NCBI RefSeq assembly: GCF_009617585.1
Contig: NZ_WIXI01000051.1
Span: forward strand, 496,001-560,000
Reading direction: 5' to 3'
Source: Endobacterium cereale
GTDB taxonomy: Bacteria; Pseudomonadota; Alphaproteobacteria; Rhizobiales; Rhizobiaceae
DNA: 64,000 nucleotides
The notes below the pieces were generated by a model. It was not told the origin of the DNA and did not search any database. It saw only the letters and a program-made list of their open reading frames with translations. Below, piece by piece: positions 50,601 to 59,046 of the stretch. The position numbers were made by a program, and so were the translations under genes. Each line of letters starts with the position of its first letter. Positions within the stretch are counted from its first letter, which is position 1.

Positions 50601-51479
50601 TCACAGCCCCTTTGGTACCATGATCGTCGGCTTTTTCGGCAGGCTCCTCATCGAAACCGAAATTACATCGTCCTTGGCATAGACGATGTCGAATTTCGTA
50701 TCGAACATGGAGAGAAAAGCTTCGAGCGGCGGGCCAAACCGGTGCATCGGCAGGATCAGTGAAGAGCGCAGCCGCTGCACCACCCGGCTCATGCTGTCCG
50801 CCCCCATTGTAAGCCCTCCGTCCACCGGCACCATCAGCACATCAAGCCTGCCGATCTGGGTATATTGCTGTTCGTTCAGTTCGAAATGCAGATGCCCGAG
50901 ATGGCCGATGCAAAGTCCCGCCACCTCGAAGATAAAGATGGAATTGCCGTTCTCCTCGAGACCGCCGCCCCAGTTGCGAATATCGGAGGCGACATTGCGG
51001 ATATAGACGTCGCCGACCGCGACATTGTGCTGCGCCTTTTCGCCCGGCACCTCGCCCCAGCCACGCAGAACGGTCTTGATGCCGGGGTCTGGTGTCAGCG
51101 TGTAATGGGTGGAATGCGCCCGGTTCATCGTCACCACGTCTGGCAGGCGATAAGGCGTGTAGACGCCACTGTAATCGGTGGCGATGCCTATGCCGCCGGG
51201 CGTTTCGATAAAATAGGTGGAATGGCCGACAAAGGTGATTTTCACCTGTTCTTTTTCAGCCATTGTCAGCGTGTTTTTCGCCTGCGCCTTCCAGACCGGC
51301 AGAGGCGAAGAAGGCGTGAAGTTTGCGTAAGTGGCGCCGGGAAAGCCCTGCGCGATTGCCTGGCACTGGCTGACCGGAAGCCCCTCGCCCGAACCAGACG
51401 ATTGCGCAAAGGCCGCCGCTGCGAAAGCAAGGATGCCGGCCAGAATGGAAGAAACGAATGCGACAGCCCGCAGCATCAT
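50601..51479 (-). CDS. Secreted metallo-beta-lactamase-fold hydrolase
   Basis: 292 aa from ATG 51479, with GCGGGGAG upstream; ATG 51500 is an alternative. Signal peptide (VAFVSSILAGILAFAAAAFA|QSS). The fold shows FVGHSTYFIETPGGIGIATD in place of the HxHxDH loop, and IGHLGHLHFEL and ILPMHRFGP as later His ligands, a pattern of the UlaG-like subgroup with altered metal site. It may not be a classical two-zinc enzyme. The following genes are on the same strand but 130 nt away. Confidence 0.78.
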   Translation of the reverse strand: MMLRAVAFVSSILAGILAFAAAAFAQSSGSGEGLPVSQCQAIAQGFPGATYANFTPSSPLPVWKAQAKNTLTMAEKEQVKITFVGHSTYFIETPGGIGIATDYSGVYTPYRLPDVVTMNRAHSTHYTLTPDPGIKTVLRGWGEVPGEKAQHNVAVGDVYIRNVASDIRNWGGGLEENGNSIFIFEVAGLCIGHLGHLHFELNEQQYTQIGRLDVLMVPVDGGLTMGADSMSRVVQRLRSSLILPMHRFGPPLEAFLSMFDTKFDIVYAKDDVISVSMRSLPKKPTIMVPKGL

Positions 51480-51610
51480 GCCACTCCCCGCTCGGTTCAT
51501 GCCGCTGTGGCGGCCCCGTCCATGACAGGAAAGATGCGGGAAGTGTTTGAGCCGGTCCAGCCGGTTATGACATGACGATCGTCACGTTTTAGTCATTGCC
51601 GCGCTGCGGT

Positions 51611-52411
51611 TCAGCCGCCCGCGCCCTGATACCGCCGCTGGCAGGCCTGCCAGGCCAGCATGGCGACCACGACCATGAGCGGACCGGCGAGGATAGCAGC
51701 GAAGGGAGCGGCTTCACCGATAAAGGGCACCGGCTTGCCCAGAAGGGCGGCCACCGGCACATAACCCATGAACCCCAACGGCACGACGGACAGAAGCAGG
51801 AATTGCAATGGCACGGCAAAAATGCCGAGCGGATAACGCGACATTTCCAGAAAGTCGAAATAGAGCCCGAACAGGTAACGGGAACGGGTCAACACCAGCG
51901 CCAGAGCAGCTATCGTGGTCAACATCGCGCCGCTCAGAAGTGCTGCGCTGATCAGGCTCAGCGCAAACTGCAATATCGTCAAAAACGACCAGTCGACCCC
52001 AAGGTGAAGCAGCGCCCAGACGATCATGCCGATGCCAAGCGAGATGTGGCCTCCGTATTCGATATTGATGCCGGAAAAGACGAGGAAAGCCCAGGGACTG
52101 ACGGGACGCACCAGCAACGTATCATAGGTTCCGTGCCGCACCAGTTCCTCCATGGCGCGCAATTGCACCAGCGTGAAAAGCGCGCCGAGCGAATAGGCAA
52201 GCGTGTGAAAGCCAAGCATGAGCGAGACTTCCGGCCAGGTCCAGCCACCGATCTTTTCGAAACGGCTGGCGATGATCCAGATCGTTCCATAGGTGCTGGC
52301 ATAACCGAAAGCCTGCGCAACCCAGCCAATCACAAGATTGGCACGGTATTGCAGACGGGTACGCACCTGCATGCGCATCAGGTGAAGATAAAGTGAGAGG
52401 TTTTGGCGCAT
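51611..52411 (-). CDS. ABC-2 type transporter permease, second subunit
   Basis: 266 aa with six hydrophobic segments; YRANLVIGWVAQAFGYASTY near the start and SRFEKIGGWTWPEVSLMLGF are characteristic of the ABC-2/DUF990 family. It forms the membrane channel with the permease encoded immediately upstream (4-nt gap). The three genes run ATPase, permease, permease. Substrate unknown; this type exports antibiotics, lipids or polysaccharides. Confidence 0.9.
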   Translation of the reverse strand: MRQNLSLYLHLMRMQVRTRLQYRANLVIGWVAQAFGYASTYGTIWIIASRFEKIGGWTWPEVSLMLGFHTLAYSLGALFTLVQLRAMEELVRHGTYDTLLVRPVSPWAFLVFSGINIEYGGHISLGIGMIVWALLHLGVDWSFLTILQFALSLISAALLSGAMLTTIAALALVLTRSRYLFGLYFDFLEMSRYPLGIFAVPLQFLLLSVVPLGFMGYVPVAALLGKPVPFIGEAAPFAAILAGPLMVVVAMLAWQACQRRYQGAGG

Positions 52412-52415
52412 GGCA

Positions 52416-53204
52416 TCAGCCTCCCTGAATGATCATGCGGCGGCAGGCGGCGCGCCAGATCAGCGCCACCACGCACGCCATGACTGCCGCCCATGCGAAA
52501 CCGTAAAGAAGGTAAAGCAGGCTGGAAACCAGATCCATCTGGCCGAGATAGATCGCCAGCGGATAAAAGCTGATCCAGGCAAAGGGCAGATGGCGAACGA
52601 CATCTGCGATCGCCTCCGGATAGAACCACAAGGGCACCAGTCCGCCGGAAAAGAAGACCAGCGTTCCGCGCAGCAGCCATTCGAGCGTCAGAAAGTCCGT
52701 CATCCAGAATCCGATCATCAGGACCGCAATGATAATGGTGAACAGCAGGAAAATGGACAGAGCCAGCGACACCGCAAACAGCAACGCATGGCCGAGGCTT
52801 GCCGGTGGAAGCAGGCCGTAGATGGCACCCATCAGAACGATGACGGGAATACCGACCATCAGCATTTCATGAAGGCGCACACCAAGTTGGCGGGCAAATA
52901 GGCTGACAGGATAATGATACGGACGGGTCAGGTGATTGACGACATCACCACTGACGATATCGGGCCGCATTTCCCGCACCAGTTGATTGAGATCCCAGGT
53001 CGTCAGCAGCGTGGCGCCGAGAATGGAATAGGTGATCATTTGCGCAAGGCTGATATCGCTCGATGCGGCGCCGTGCACAAACACAGACTGCCAGATCGAG
53101 GCGCGGGCGATCACATTGATGATTCCACCGATGATCATCGTCCAGAATTTGGCTCGAAAGCTCGATTCGATGCGAAAACCAGCCGAAGCAAGCGCGATGA
53201 ACAT
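52416..53204 (-). CDS. ABC-2 type transporter permease, first subunit
   Basis: 262 aa DUF990-type protein with six hydrophobic segments (about 25-45, 60-80, 105-125, 130-155, 165-190, 225-250). The segment QMITYSILGATLLTTWDLNQ, LVREMRPDIVSGDVVNHLTR and PYHYPVSLFARQLGVRLHEM is diagnostic. Starts 3 nt after the ATPase gene ends, so the operon is compact. Confidence 0.9.
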   Translation of the reverse strand: MFIALASAGFRIESSFRAKFWTMIIGGIINVIARASIWQSVFVHGAASSDISLAQMITYSILGATLLTTWDLNQLVREMRPDIVSGDVVNHLTRPYHYPVSLFARQLGVRLHEMLMVGIPVIVLMGAIYGLLPPASLGHALLFAVSLALSIFLLFTIIIAVLMIGFWMTDFLTLEWLLRGTLVFFSGGLVPLWFYPEAIADVVRHLPFAWISFYPLAIYLGQMDLVSSLLYLLYGFAWAAVMACVVALIWRAACRRMIIQGG

Positions 53205-53207
53205 GGC

Positions 53208-54242
53208 CTACCCTACCCGTTTGGACCGCAAGGCCTCAGCACCTGCCGTCCTCAAAACCGTTTGGCGCGACTGGTAATAGGTGCGGATCACCTCCTCGAT
53301 ATCCGGCTCGTGCAGATGCACATCCACCAGTTCGGCATCCGATTTCAACGCGGTGATGATCTCCACCAGCGAACGTTTTTCATCGGCAAGAAGGAATGTG
53401 CGGATCACACCTTCGCCACCTGCCGGTTCCGCACCGGCAAGGGTCACCGTTCTCGGTTCCGTCGCAAACTCCAGCGTCAGTTTTTTGCGTGCGCCAAAGG
53501 TCGTGTTGAGGTTGGCGAGCGGTCCGTCGAACAACAGCTTGCCGTCATCGACCATGATCAGGCGCGGGCAGATTTCTTCGATATCGCGCAGGTCATGCGT
53601 CGTAAGGATGATCGTCGTGCCACGCTCCTTGTTGACACGGGCAAGCAGTTTGCGCACCACGTCCTTGGCGACGACATCGAGGCCGATCGTCGGCTCGTCG
53701 AGAAACAGGATTTTGGGTTCATGCAGAAGCGTCATGGCGATTTCGCCGCGCATGCGCTGGCCAAGGCTCAACTGGCGCACCGGTCGCTCCAGAAACGGAC
53801 CGATCTGAAGCATGTCGATCAGTTCCGCCCGCACGATGTCGAACCGGGCCTTTTCGATGCGGTAGATGCGGCGGTGCAATTCAAAACTTTCATAAAGCGG
53901 CAGGTCCCACCACAACTGGCTGCGCTGGCCGAATACGACGCCGATATCCCGGGCATTGGCGATCCGCTCCATATGCGGCACACGGCCGAGCACGTTGACG
54001 GAACCGGCGGTCGGCACCAGCACGCCGGTCAACATCTTGATCATGGTGGATTTGCCGGCACCGTTCGGGCCGAGATAACCGACCGCCTCGCCTGCCCGAA
54101 TAGCAAAGGAAATGCCATCCACCGCCTTTACATCGCGGGTGACGGGGGCAAGGAAATTGCGAAACGCACCGGCAAGACCGGACTGCGGCACTTTCTGCGC
54201 AAACCACTTGGTCGCGCCGTCGGCGAAGATAATGGGGGGCAT
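53208..54242 (-). CDS. ABC transporter ATP-binding protein
   Basis: 344 aa. Walker A GPNGAGKSTMIKMLTGVL (about 56-73), the Q-loop region VFGQRSQLWWDLPLYESFEL, signature LSLGQRMRGEIAMTLLHEP and Walker B ILFLDEPTIGLDVVAKDVV are intact; H-loop TTHDLRDIE follows. The C-terminal extension (about 230-344) is the usual one of the ABC-2 exporters in this family. It energises the two permeases downstream. The gene is preceded by a palindromic repeat at 54369-54518. Confidence 0.93.
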   Translation of the reverse strand: MPPIIFADGATKWFAQKVPQSGLAGAFRNFLAPVTRDVKAVDGISFAIRAGEAVGYLGPNGAGKSTMIKMLTGVLVPTAGSVNVLGRVPHMERIANARDIGVVFGQRSQLWWDLPLYESFELHRRIYRIEKARFDIVRAELIDMLQIGPFLERPVRQLSLGQRMRGEIAMTLLHEPKILFLDEPTIGLDVVAKDVVRKLLARVNKERGTTIILTTHDLRDIEEICPRLIMVDDGKLLFDGPLANLNTTFGARKKLTLEFATEPRTVTLAGAEPAGGEGVIRTFLLADEKRSLVEIITALKSDAELVDVHLHEPDIEEVIRTYYQSRQTVLRTAGAEALRSKRVG

Positions 54243-54368
54243 GGCAGGAATTCCGTCTGGGGAGGCGAATCCGATACAAGCCCAGTATGACGGTCACGCG
54301 ACAGGTGCCAAGGTGCGATATTTTGCGGGGGGCCGACAGGAACGCTGCGATGGGCACAAGAATCCCAT

Positions 54369-54518
54369 CGTCATCCCTGTCCCTCGCGTATGACGCGAGG
54401 TATCCCACATGAATCCAGCCAGCCCAAGTCTTTGGGGTGAAAGGAGCCCGTTGTCGCGCACACGCGCGACTGCTGGGTCCCGGCACGACCCTCGGGTTTA
54501 ACCCAAGGGCCGATGACG
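54369..54518. repeat. RIME-like repeat of three hairpins
   Basis: Between CGTCATC and GATGACG ends lie three hairpins: CCTCGCG/CGCGAGG (54382-54400), GTCGCGC/GCGCGAC (54453-54470) and CCCTCGGGTTTAACCCAAGGG (54489-54509). The outer motif and the CCTCGGG..CCC core match the 36919-37007 repeat, in degenerate form. It lies in the gap between two minus-strand genes and may influence mRNA ends. Confidence 0.7.
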
Positions 54519-54531
54519 CAAGAGAAGAAAA

Positions 54532-55356
54532 CTACCGCCAGAAGCTCGGGATATTCTCAGCCAGCCGCGGTCCAATGCGCAACGGTTCGATCTTTTCCGC
54601 CAGACCTGTCGCATCGGAAATCTCGACACCGACGCCGCAAAGCGTGGCCGGGCCGGAGGCCGCCTCGAAACGGCCCTTCGGCATCTTGGAGATGAAGCGG
54701 TTGAGCGGTTCTTCCTTTTCCATGCCAAGCGACGAGTCGTAATCGCCGCACATGCCGGCATCCGACATATAGGCGGTGCCGCCGTTCAAAATCTGGTAGT
54801 CGGCGGTCGGCACATGCGTGTGCGTGCCGACGACAAAGGAAGCGCGGCCATCGACGAAATGACCAAAGCACTGCTTTTCGCTGGTGGCTTCCGCATGGAA
54901 ATCGAAAACGATGACGTCGACCTGATCCTTCAACGGAGCGGCTTCGAGGATCGTTTCGGCCGACTTGAAGGGGTCGTCGAGTTCGGGATGCATGAACACC
55001 CGGCCCATGATGTTGGCGACAAGAACACGGGCACCGTTGCGGGCATAAAACACGCCGGAGCCCTTACCGGGCGTGCCGGCCGGATAGTTCGCTGGACGCA
55101 GGAACTGGTCGTGGCGACCGGAAAAGCTGACGGCTTCCTTCTGGTCCCATACATGGTTGCCGGTGGTCACCACATCGGCGCCGGCATTGATGGTCTCCAG
55201 AAAAATGTCTTCGGTAATGCCGAAACCGCCGGCGGCATTCTCGCCGTTGACAATGACGAAATCGAGCTTCAGGTCGGAGACGAGGCCCGGCAACTTGTCC
55301 CAGACGGTCGTGCGTCCGGTCTTGCCCACCATGTCACCGAGAAACAAAAGGCGCAT
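54532..55356 (-). CDS. TIGR00282/YmdB-like metallophosphoesterase
   Basis: 274 aa. Motifs: RLLFLGDMVGKTGRTTVWDK, VNGENAAGGFGITE, GADVVTTGNHVWDQ (the metal GNHxW), then IGTHTHVPTADYQI-type FVVGTHTHVPTADYQILNGG and TAYMSDAGMCGDYDSSLGME. This family (B. subtilis YmdB) hydrolyses cyclic nucleotides. It is followed upstream on the same strand by the 5-formyl-THF cyclo-ligase gene, a common neighbour pair, spaced 48 nt. Confidence 0.93.
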   Translation of the reverse strand: MRLLFLGDMVGKTGRTTVWDKLPGLVSDLKLDFVIVNGENAAGGFGITEDIFLETINAGADVVTTGNHVWDQKEAVSFSGRHDQFLRPANYPAGTPGKGSGVFYARNGARVLVANIMGRVFMHPELDDPFKSAETILEAAPLKDQVDVIVFDFHAEATSEKQCFGHFVDGRASFVVGTHTHVPTADYQILNGGTAYMSDAGMCGDYDSSLGMEKEEPLNRFISKMPKGRFEAASGPATLCGVGVEISDATGLAEKIEPLRIGPRLAENIPSFWR

Positions 55357-55404
55357 GCTAATCCAATCTGTGCCTGTCAGATGGTGATGCCGGCCGCGCC
55401 CCTC

Positions 55405-55980
55405 TCAGGCGAAGGGCCGGTAACCGCTTTCCGTCAGGATCGCGTCCAGTCTGATGTCGTGAGGTTCTACCGGCACTGATGCCACTTCCTGGCAGTCGAA
55501 TGCAATGCCGATCAGCTTCGGATTGCCGCCTTTTTGACGCATTAGGTGAATGGCACGGTCGTAATAACCGCCGCCATAACCGATCCGGTTGCCGGATCGG
55601 TCAAAAGCGGCGAGCGGCACGAGCATGATTTGGGGATCAAGAACCGGCTCATGGGCCGCCGGACCATAGGTGCCGAACCCCATGGAAATCAGTTCCGCAT
55701 CCGGGCGGTATTCGCGAAACACGATCGTTGTCCTGTCGAGAATGGCCGGCAGGCAAAGCCGCGCGCCCTCCTGCGCCAGCGCCGCCATCAGCGGCTTCAG
55801 ATCGACTTCGGAGCGGATCGGCAGGAAACCGGAAACGATCATGTGGGCAGACACGTGCACGGCGCCAAGACCATGCGTGGTGAGCGACAGGTTTTTCTCC
55901 AGCCGTTCCTCTTCCGGGATGGCATCGCGGGCGGCAAGCCGCCCGTTGCGCAGATCCGCCTTTTCCGGCGTTGTCGCCAT
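55405..55980 (-). CDS. 5-formyltetrahydrofolate cyclo-ligase
   Basis: 191 aa from ATG 55980, which overlaps the HlyC/CorC stop in TGATG; a GTG at 55983 is possible. It has the ATP-binding and folate-binding signatures: ISMGFGTYGPAAHEPVLDPQ, IMLVPLAAFDRSGNRIGYGG with GYYDRAI as the terminal motif. It converts 5-formyl-THF to 5,10-methenyl-THF in folate salvage. Translational coupling to the HlyC/CorC gene is likely. Confidence 0.94.
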   Translation of the reverse strand: MATTPEKADLRNGRLAARDAIPEEERLEKNLSLTTHGLGAVHVSAHMIVSGFLPIRSEVDLKPLMAALAQEGARLCLPAILDRTTIVFREYRPDAELISMGFGTYGPAAHEPVLDPQIMLVPLAAFDRSGNRIGYGGGYYDRAIHLMRQKGGNPKLIGIAFDCQEVASVPVEPHDIRLDAILTESGYRPFA

Positions 55981-57266
55981 CACTCCTGATCCGTGGCGCG
56001 AGAAACCAGCAGCTTGTCGATACGGCGACCATCCAGATCGATGACTTCGAATGTCCAGCCATGGGTGGTGAACTTTTCACCCAGTTCCGGCAGGTGCTTC
56101 AACTCATCAATGACAAAACCGGCGACGGTTTCGTAACCCGGATCGTCATCGATCGAAATGCCCATCTGGTGGCCGAATTCATCGACCGGCATCCAGCCGG
56201 CAACCAGATAGGAACCATCATCACGCGGCACGATCGCCGGCTCTTCGATATCGTCCTCCTGAAACACACCGGTGATCGCTTCCAGCACGTCGCCGGAAGT
56301 AATCACGCCCTCGAAATGGCCGTATTCATCATAAACCAGCACCATATGAGCGGAGGCCTTACGCAGTGCCTGGATGACATCGAGCGCGCCGGTCAGATCG
56401 GATACAACAGGCGCATCGCGCAGAATGGACTTCATGTCGACAGCTTTGCCGCCGGCCATGAAATCATAGGCGTCTTTCACGAACAGCACGCCGATAATCT
56501 CGTCGGAACTGCCCTTGCGCACCGGCAGGCGCGAGCGGTGCGTATTGCGCAACTGGGCGCGGATCTCGTCGGCATCGTCCTCGGTATCGATCACCTCGAC
56601 ATCGCGGCGCGGCGTCATCAGGCCACGCGCGGTGCGGTCGGCAAGACGCATGACGCCGGAGATCATTTCGCTTTCGCCGCTTTCGATCACACCGGCGCTC
56701 TGGGCTTCGGCAAGAACGGTGCGGATTTCCTCGTCGGTGACGCGTTCTTCGCTCTCACCGCTCTGACCGAGCAGTTTCAACACCGTGCGGCCGGAAAGAT
56801 CCAGGAGAAACACGATCGGTGCGCCGATCTTTGACAGCAGCCACATTGCAGGGGCGACGCGTGCGGCAACACCTTCCGGATTGCGCAGCGCCACCTGCTT
56901 GGGCACCAGTTCGCCGATGATCAGCGACATATAGGTAATGATGACGACGACCGTGCCGACGCCGAGCCAGTCGGCAAGGTTTTCCGACATGCCCTGCAGT
57001 TCAAGCCAGCCGGTCAGACGCGCACCAAGGGTGGCGCCGGAAAAGGCGCCGGACAGAACGCCGACCAGCGTGATGCCGATCTGAACCGTGGAGAGGAATC
57101 GGCCGGGATCTTCGGCCAGCTTGATGGCGCGGGCTGCACCGCGGTTGCCCTGCTCGGCCATCACCCGGAGGCGGATCGGGCGCGAGGAAACGACGGCGAG
57201 TTCCGACATGGCGAGAACACCGTTCAGGACCGTGAGGCAGACCACGATAAGTATTTCGGTTAACAA
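55980..57266 (-). CDS. HlyC/CorC (CNNM) family transporter
   Basis: 428 aa starting with TTG 57266, preceded by AGAAGAGC. Domain order: N-terminal DUF21/CNNM membrane domain (about 1-170, including VSSRPIRLRVMAEQGNRGAA and LSGAFSGATLGARL), two CBS domains (about 200-320, LMTPRRDVEVIDTEDDADEI and LVYDEYGHFEGVITSGDVLE) and a C-terminal CorC/HlyC domain (about 340-420, VAGWMPVDEFGHQMG). The family moves Mg2+ or Co2+ or stabilises membranes; role as haemolysin is an annotation relic. Confidence 0.93.
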   Translation of the reverse strand: MLTEILIVVCLTVLNGVLAMSELAVVSSRPIRLRVMAEQGNRGAARAIKLAEDPGRFLSTVQIGITLVGVLSGAFSGATLGARLTGWLELQGMSENLADWLGVGTVVVIITYMSLIIGELVPKQVALRNPEGVAARVAPAMWLLSKIGAPIVFLLDLSGRTVLKLLGQSGESEERVTDEEIRTVLAEAQSAGVIESGESEMISGVMRLADRTARGLMTPRRDVEVIDTEDDADEIRAQLRNTHRSRLPVRKGSSDEIIGVLFVKDAYDFMAGGKAVDMKSILRDAPVVSDLTGALDVIQALRKASAHMVLVYDEYGHFEGVITSGDVLEAITGVFQEDDIEEPAIVPRDDGSYLVAGWMPVDEFGHQMGISIDDDPGYETVAGFVIDELKHLPELGEKFTTHGWTFEVIDLDGRRIDKLLVSRATDQE

Positions 57267-57542
57267 GAGAAGCTCTTCTATTGGAACTGAAGGATCCGGC
57301 TGAGGTGCATGCGGCTTAGCCCGCTGCGATCATCACGCCAGAATGGAAAATGCCCTCCGCGAAAAAGCGCAGGGTCCGGCGTCTCAGCAATGTCTCACAC
57401 AGCGTTCGGAAAACCGTCGCCGGTTCAGGGATGTCATGGTCCTGTATCCGTCAATATGCCCTTGAGAATAGGGGCGCGATCCCCGCTTGGCAATGGCGGA
57501 CGTCAAATGAAGTCTTGAGGCAGGCATTTTTGCGAGCGATGA

Positions 57543-58577
57543 TCAGCCTTGGAGATTGATCGGCAGTTCAGCGCGGGTGCCAACGGCAACCGGCACATAG
57601 GTCACGGCGGAGCCGAGCGTGGAGGCCATCGACTTGATGATGCGGGTGCCGAGGCCCGTGCCTTTCGGGGTCGCGTCATCCAGACAGCCTATGCCGTCAT
57701 CTTCCACCGCGAGCAGCGCATGCGCCTCGTCTGATTTCTTGAAGATCACCCGCACCTCGCCATCCGAACCGGTCGGATAGGCATATTTGATGGCGTTGGT
57801 GAGAAGCTCGGTGACGATCATGCCGACCGATACGGCGCGGTCGGAAGACAGCGAAATCGCCTCGGCTTCGAGACGGATCGAGGGGCCTTTGTCGCCCATC
57901 TCGACCGAACGCTGCACTTCCTTCACCAGTGTTTCGAGATATTTGTCGATCTCGACCGTGCGCACGTCATCGGACGTGTAAAGACTGCGATGCATGCCGG
58001 CGATGGCGGAAATGCGCGCCTGCGTTTCGGTGAGCGCCTCCTTCACCTCGTCGCTGCGGCTGCTCGTCACCTGCAGGCGTATCAGCGCCGCCACCAGCGC
58101 CAGACTGTTGGCCACCCGATGGTTGACCTCGGCGAGCAGCACTTCGGCACGGTCCTTGCCGATGCGGATTTCGGCCTCGGCCTTTTCCTTGGCACGGCGC
58201 AGATCCGCAGTGGCGATCGACTGGCGGATGGCATTTTCCATCAGCGACCAGAATTCGTCACCAACCGTCTTGATGACATAGTCCGATGCGCCGTTCTTGA
58301 GCGCATCGATAGCAATCGTTGCTTCGCTTGACCCGGTCACATAGATGACCGGCAGTTCTATGCCGCGCTCTTTCAGCCCGCGCAACACATCCTGCCCGGT
58401 TTCCGCGCGCAGGTAATGATCGAGCACGATGGCGTCGATGCCGCCCTCTTCCGCAAGCCCAAGCCCGGTTGCGCCATCGACGGCATGTTTCAGCGTATAA
58501 CCGGCGCGGCCGAGATACCGTTCCGCGAGCCGCCCGAGGGCGACATCGTCATCAATATAAAGAACGGTCTGCGGCAT
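57543..58577 (-). CDS. Response regulator-histidine kinase (HisKA_2/HWE type)
   Basis: 344 aa from ATG 58577; the upstream extension to 58742 overlaps the next gene and was rejected. The receiver domain (about 1-120) has VLYIDDDVALG, the phospho-Asp in IVLDHYLRAETG and the KT pair near ASDYVIKTVGD. A HisKA_2-type domain follows (about 150-230, LLAEVNHRVANSLALVAALI with phospho-His), then a HATPase region (VGMIVTELLTNAIKYAYPTG, GTGLGTRII). This fuses input and kinase output. It is last in a three-gene operon. Confidence 0.9.
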   Translation of the reverse strand: MPQTVLYIDDDVALGRLAERYLGRAGYTLKHAVDGATGLGLAEEGGIDAIVLDHYLRAETGQDVLRGLKERGIELPVIYVTGSSEATIAIDALKNGASDYVIKTVGDEFWSLMENAIRQSIATADLRRAKEKAEAEIRIGKDRAEVLLAEVNHRVANSLALVAALIRLQVTSSRSDEVKEALTETQARISAIAGMHRSLYTSDDVRTVEIDKYLETLVKEVQRSVEMGDKGPSIRLEAEAISLSSDRAVSVGMIVTELLTNAIKYAYPTGSDGEVRVIFKKSDEAHALLAVEDDGIGCLDDATPKGTGLGTRIIKSMASTLGSAVTYVPVAVGTRAELPINLQG

Positions 58578-58608
58578 CGGCGCGGCGGCCTTTTCATTCA
58601 AAATGAGG

Positions 58609-59046
58609 TCAGGGAATCTGCATGACCGAGAAGAACAGACCGAGCTGCCGGATAGCGTTGGCAAAGCTCTCGTATTCCACCGGTTTGGTAATATAGACAT
58701 TAGCGCCGAGATCGTAGCAGCGCTGGATTTCGCGCTCGTCATCGGTGGTGGTGAGAATGACCACCGGCAGGCGCTTGGTATGCGGGTTCGATTTCACCTT
58801 CTCGAGAATGTCGATACCCGACATGTCGGGCAGGTTGAGATCGAGAAGGATCAGCAGGTAACGGCCCTGCGATACATCACCCGAACGATCGGCACCGAGA
58901 ATGTAGTCGAGTGCGGCCGTGCCGCTGGTGAAAGGCACGATCTCGTTATTGACGCCAGCGCGGCGCACGTTTTTTTCGATGAGGCGGGCATGGCCTTCAT
59001 CGTCCTCAATCATCACGATGGTGACTTCTTTACCGGAAGCGTTCAT
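58609..59046 (-). CDS. Single-domain response regulator (Rcp1-like)
   Basis: 145 aa receiver domain. DDEGHAR near residue 14, the phospho-Asp in LILLDLNLPDMSGIDILEKV (about 68), the Thr-Thr switch LTTTDDEREIQ and Lys in ANVYITKPVEYESF are all intact. There is no output domain. It overlaps the histidine kinase gene by 4 nt (ATGA), so the two are probably a phosphorelay pair. Confidence 0.95.
   Translation of the reverse strand: MNASGKEVTIVMIEDDEGHARLIEKNVRRAGVNNEIVPFTSGTAALDYILGADRSGDVSQGRYLLILLDLNLPDMSGIDILEKVKSNPHTKRLPVVILTTTDDEREIQRCYDLGANVYITKPVEYESFANAIRQLGLFFSVMQIP

Noticed and set aside
55357..55404. Possible 6S RNA near the 5-formyl-THF cyclo-ligase gene
   Set aside because: The gap is only 48 bases and the upstream side overlaps the HlyC/CorC gene, so there is no room.
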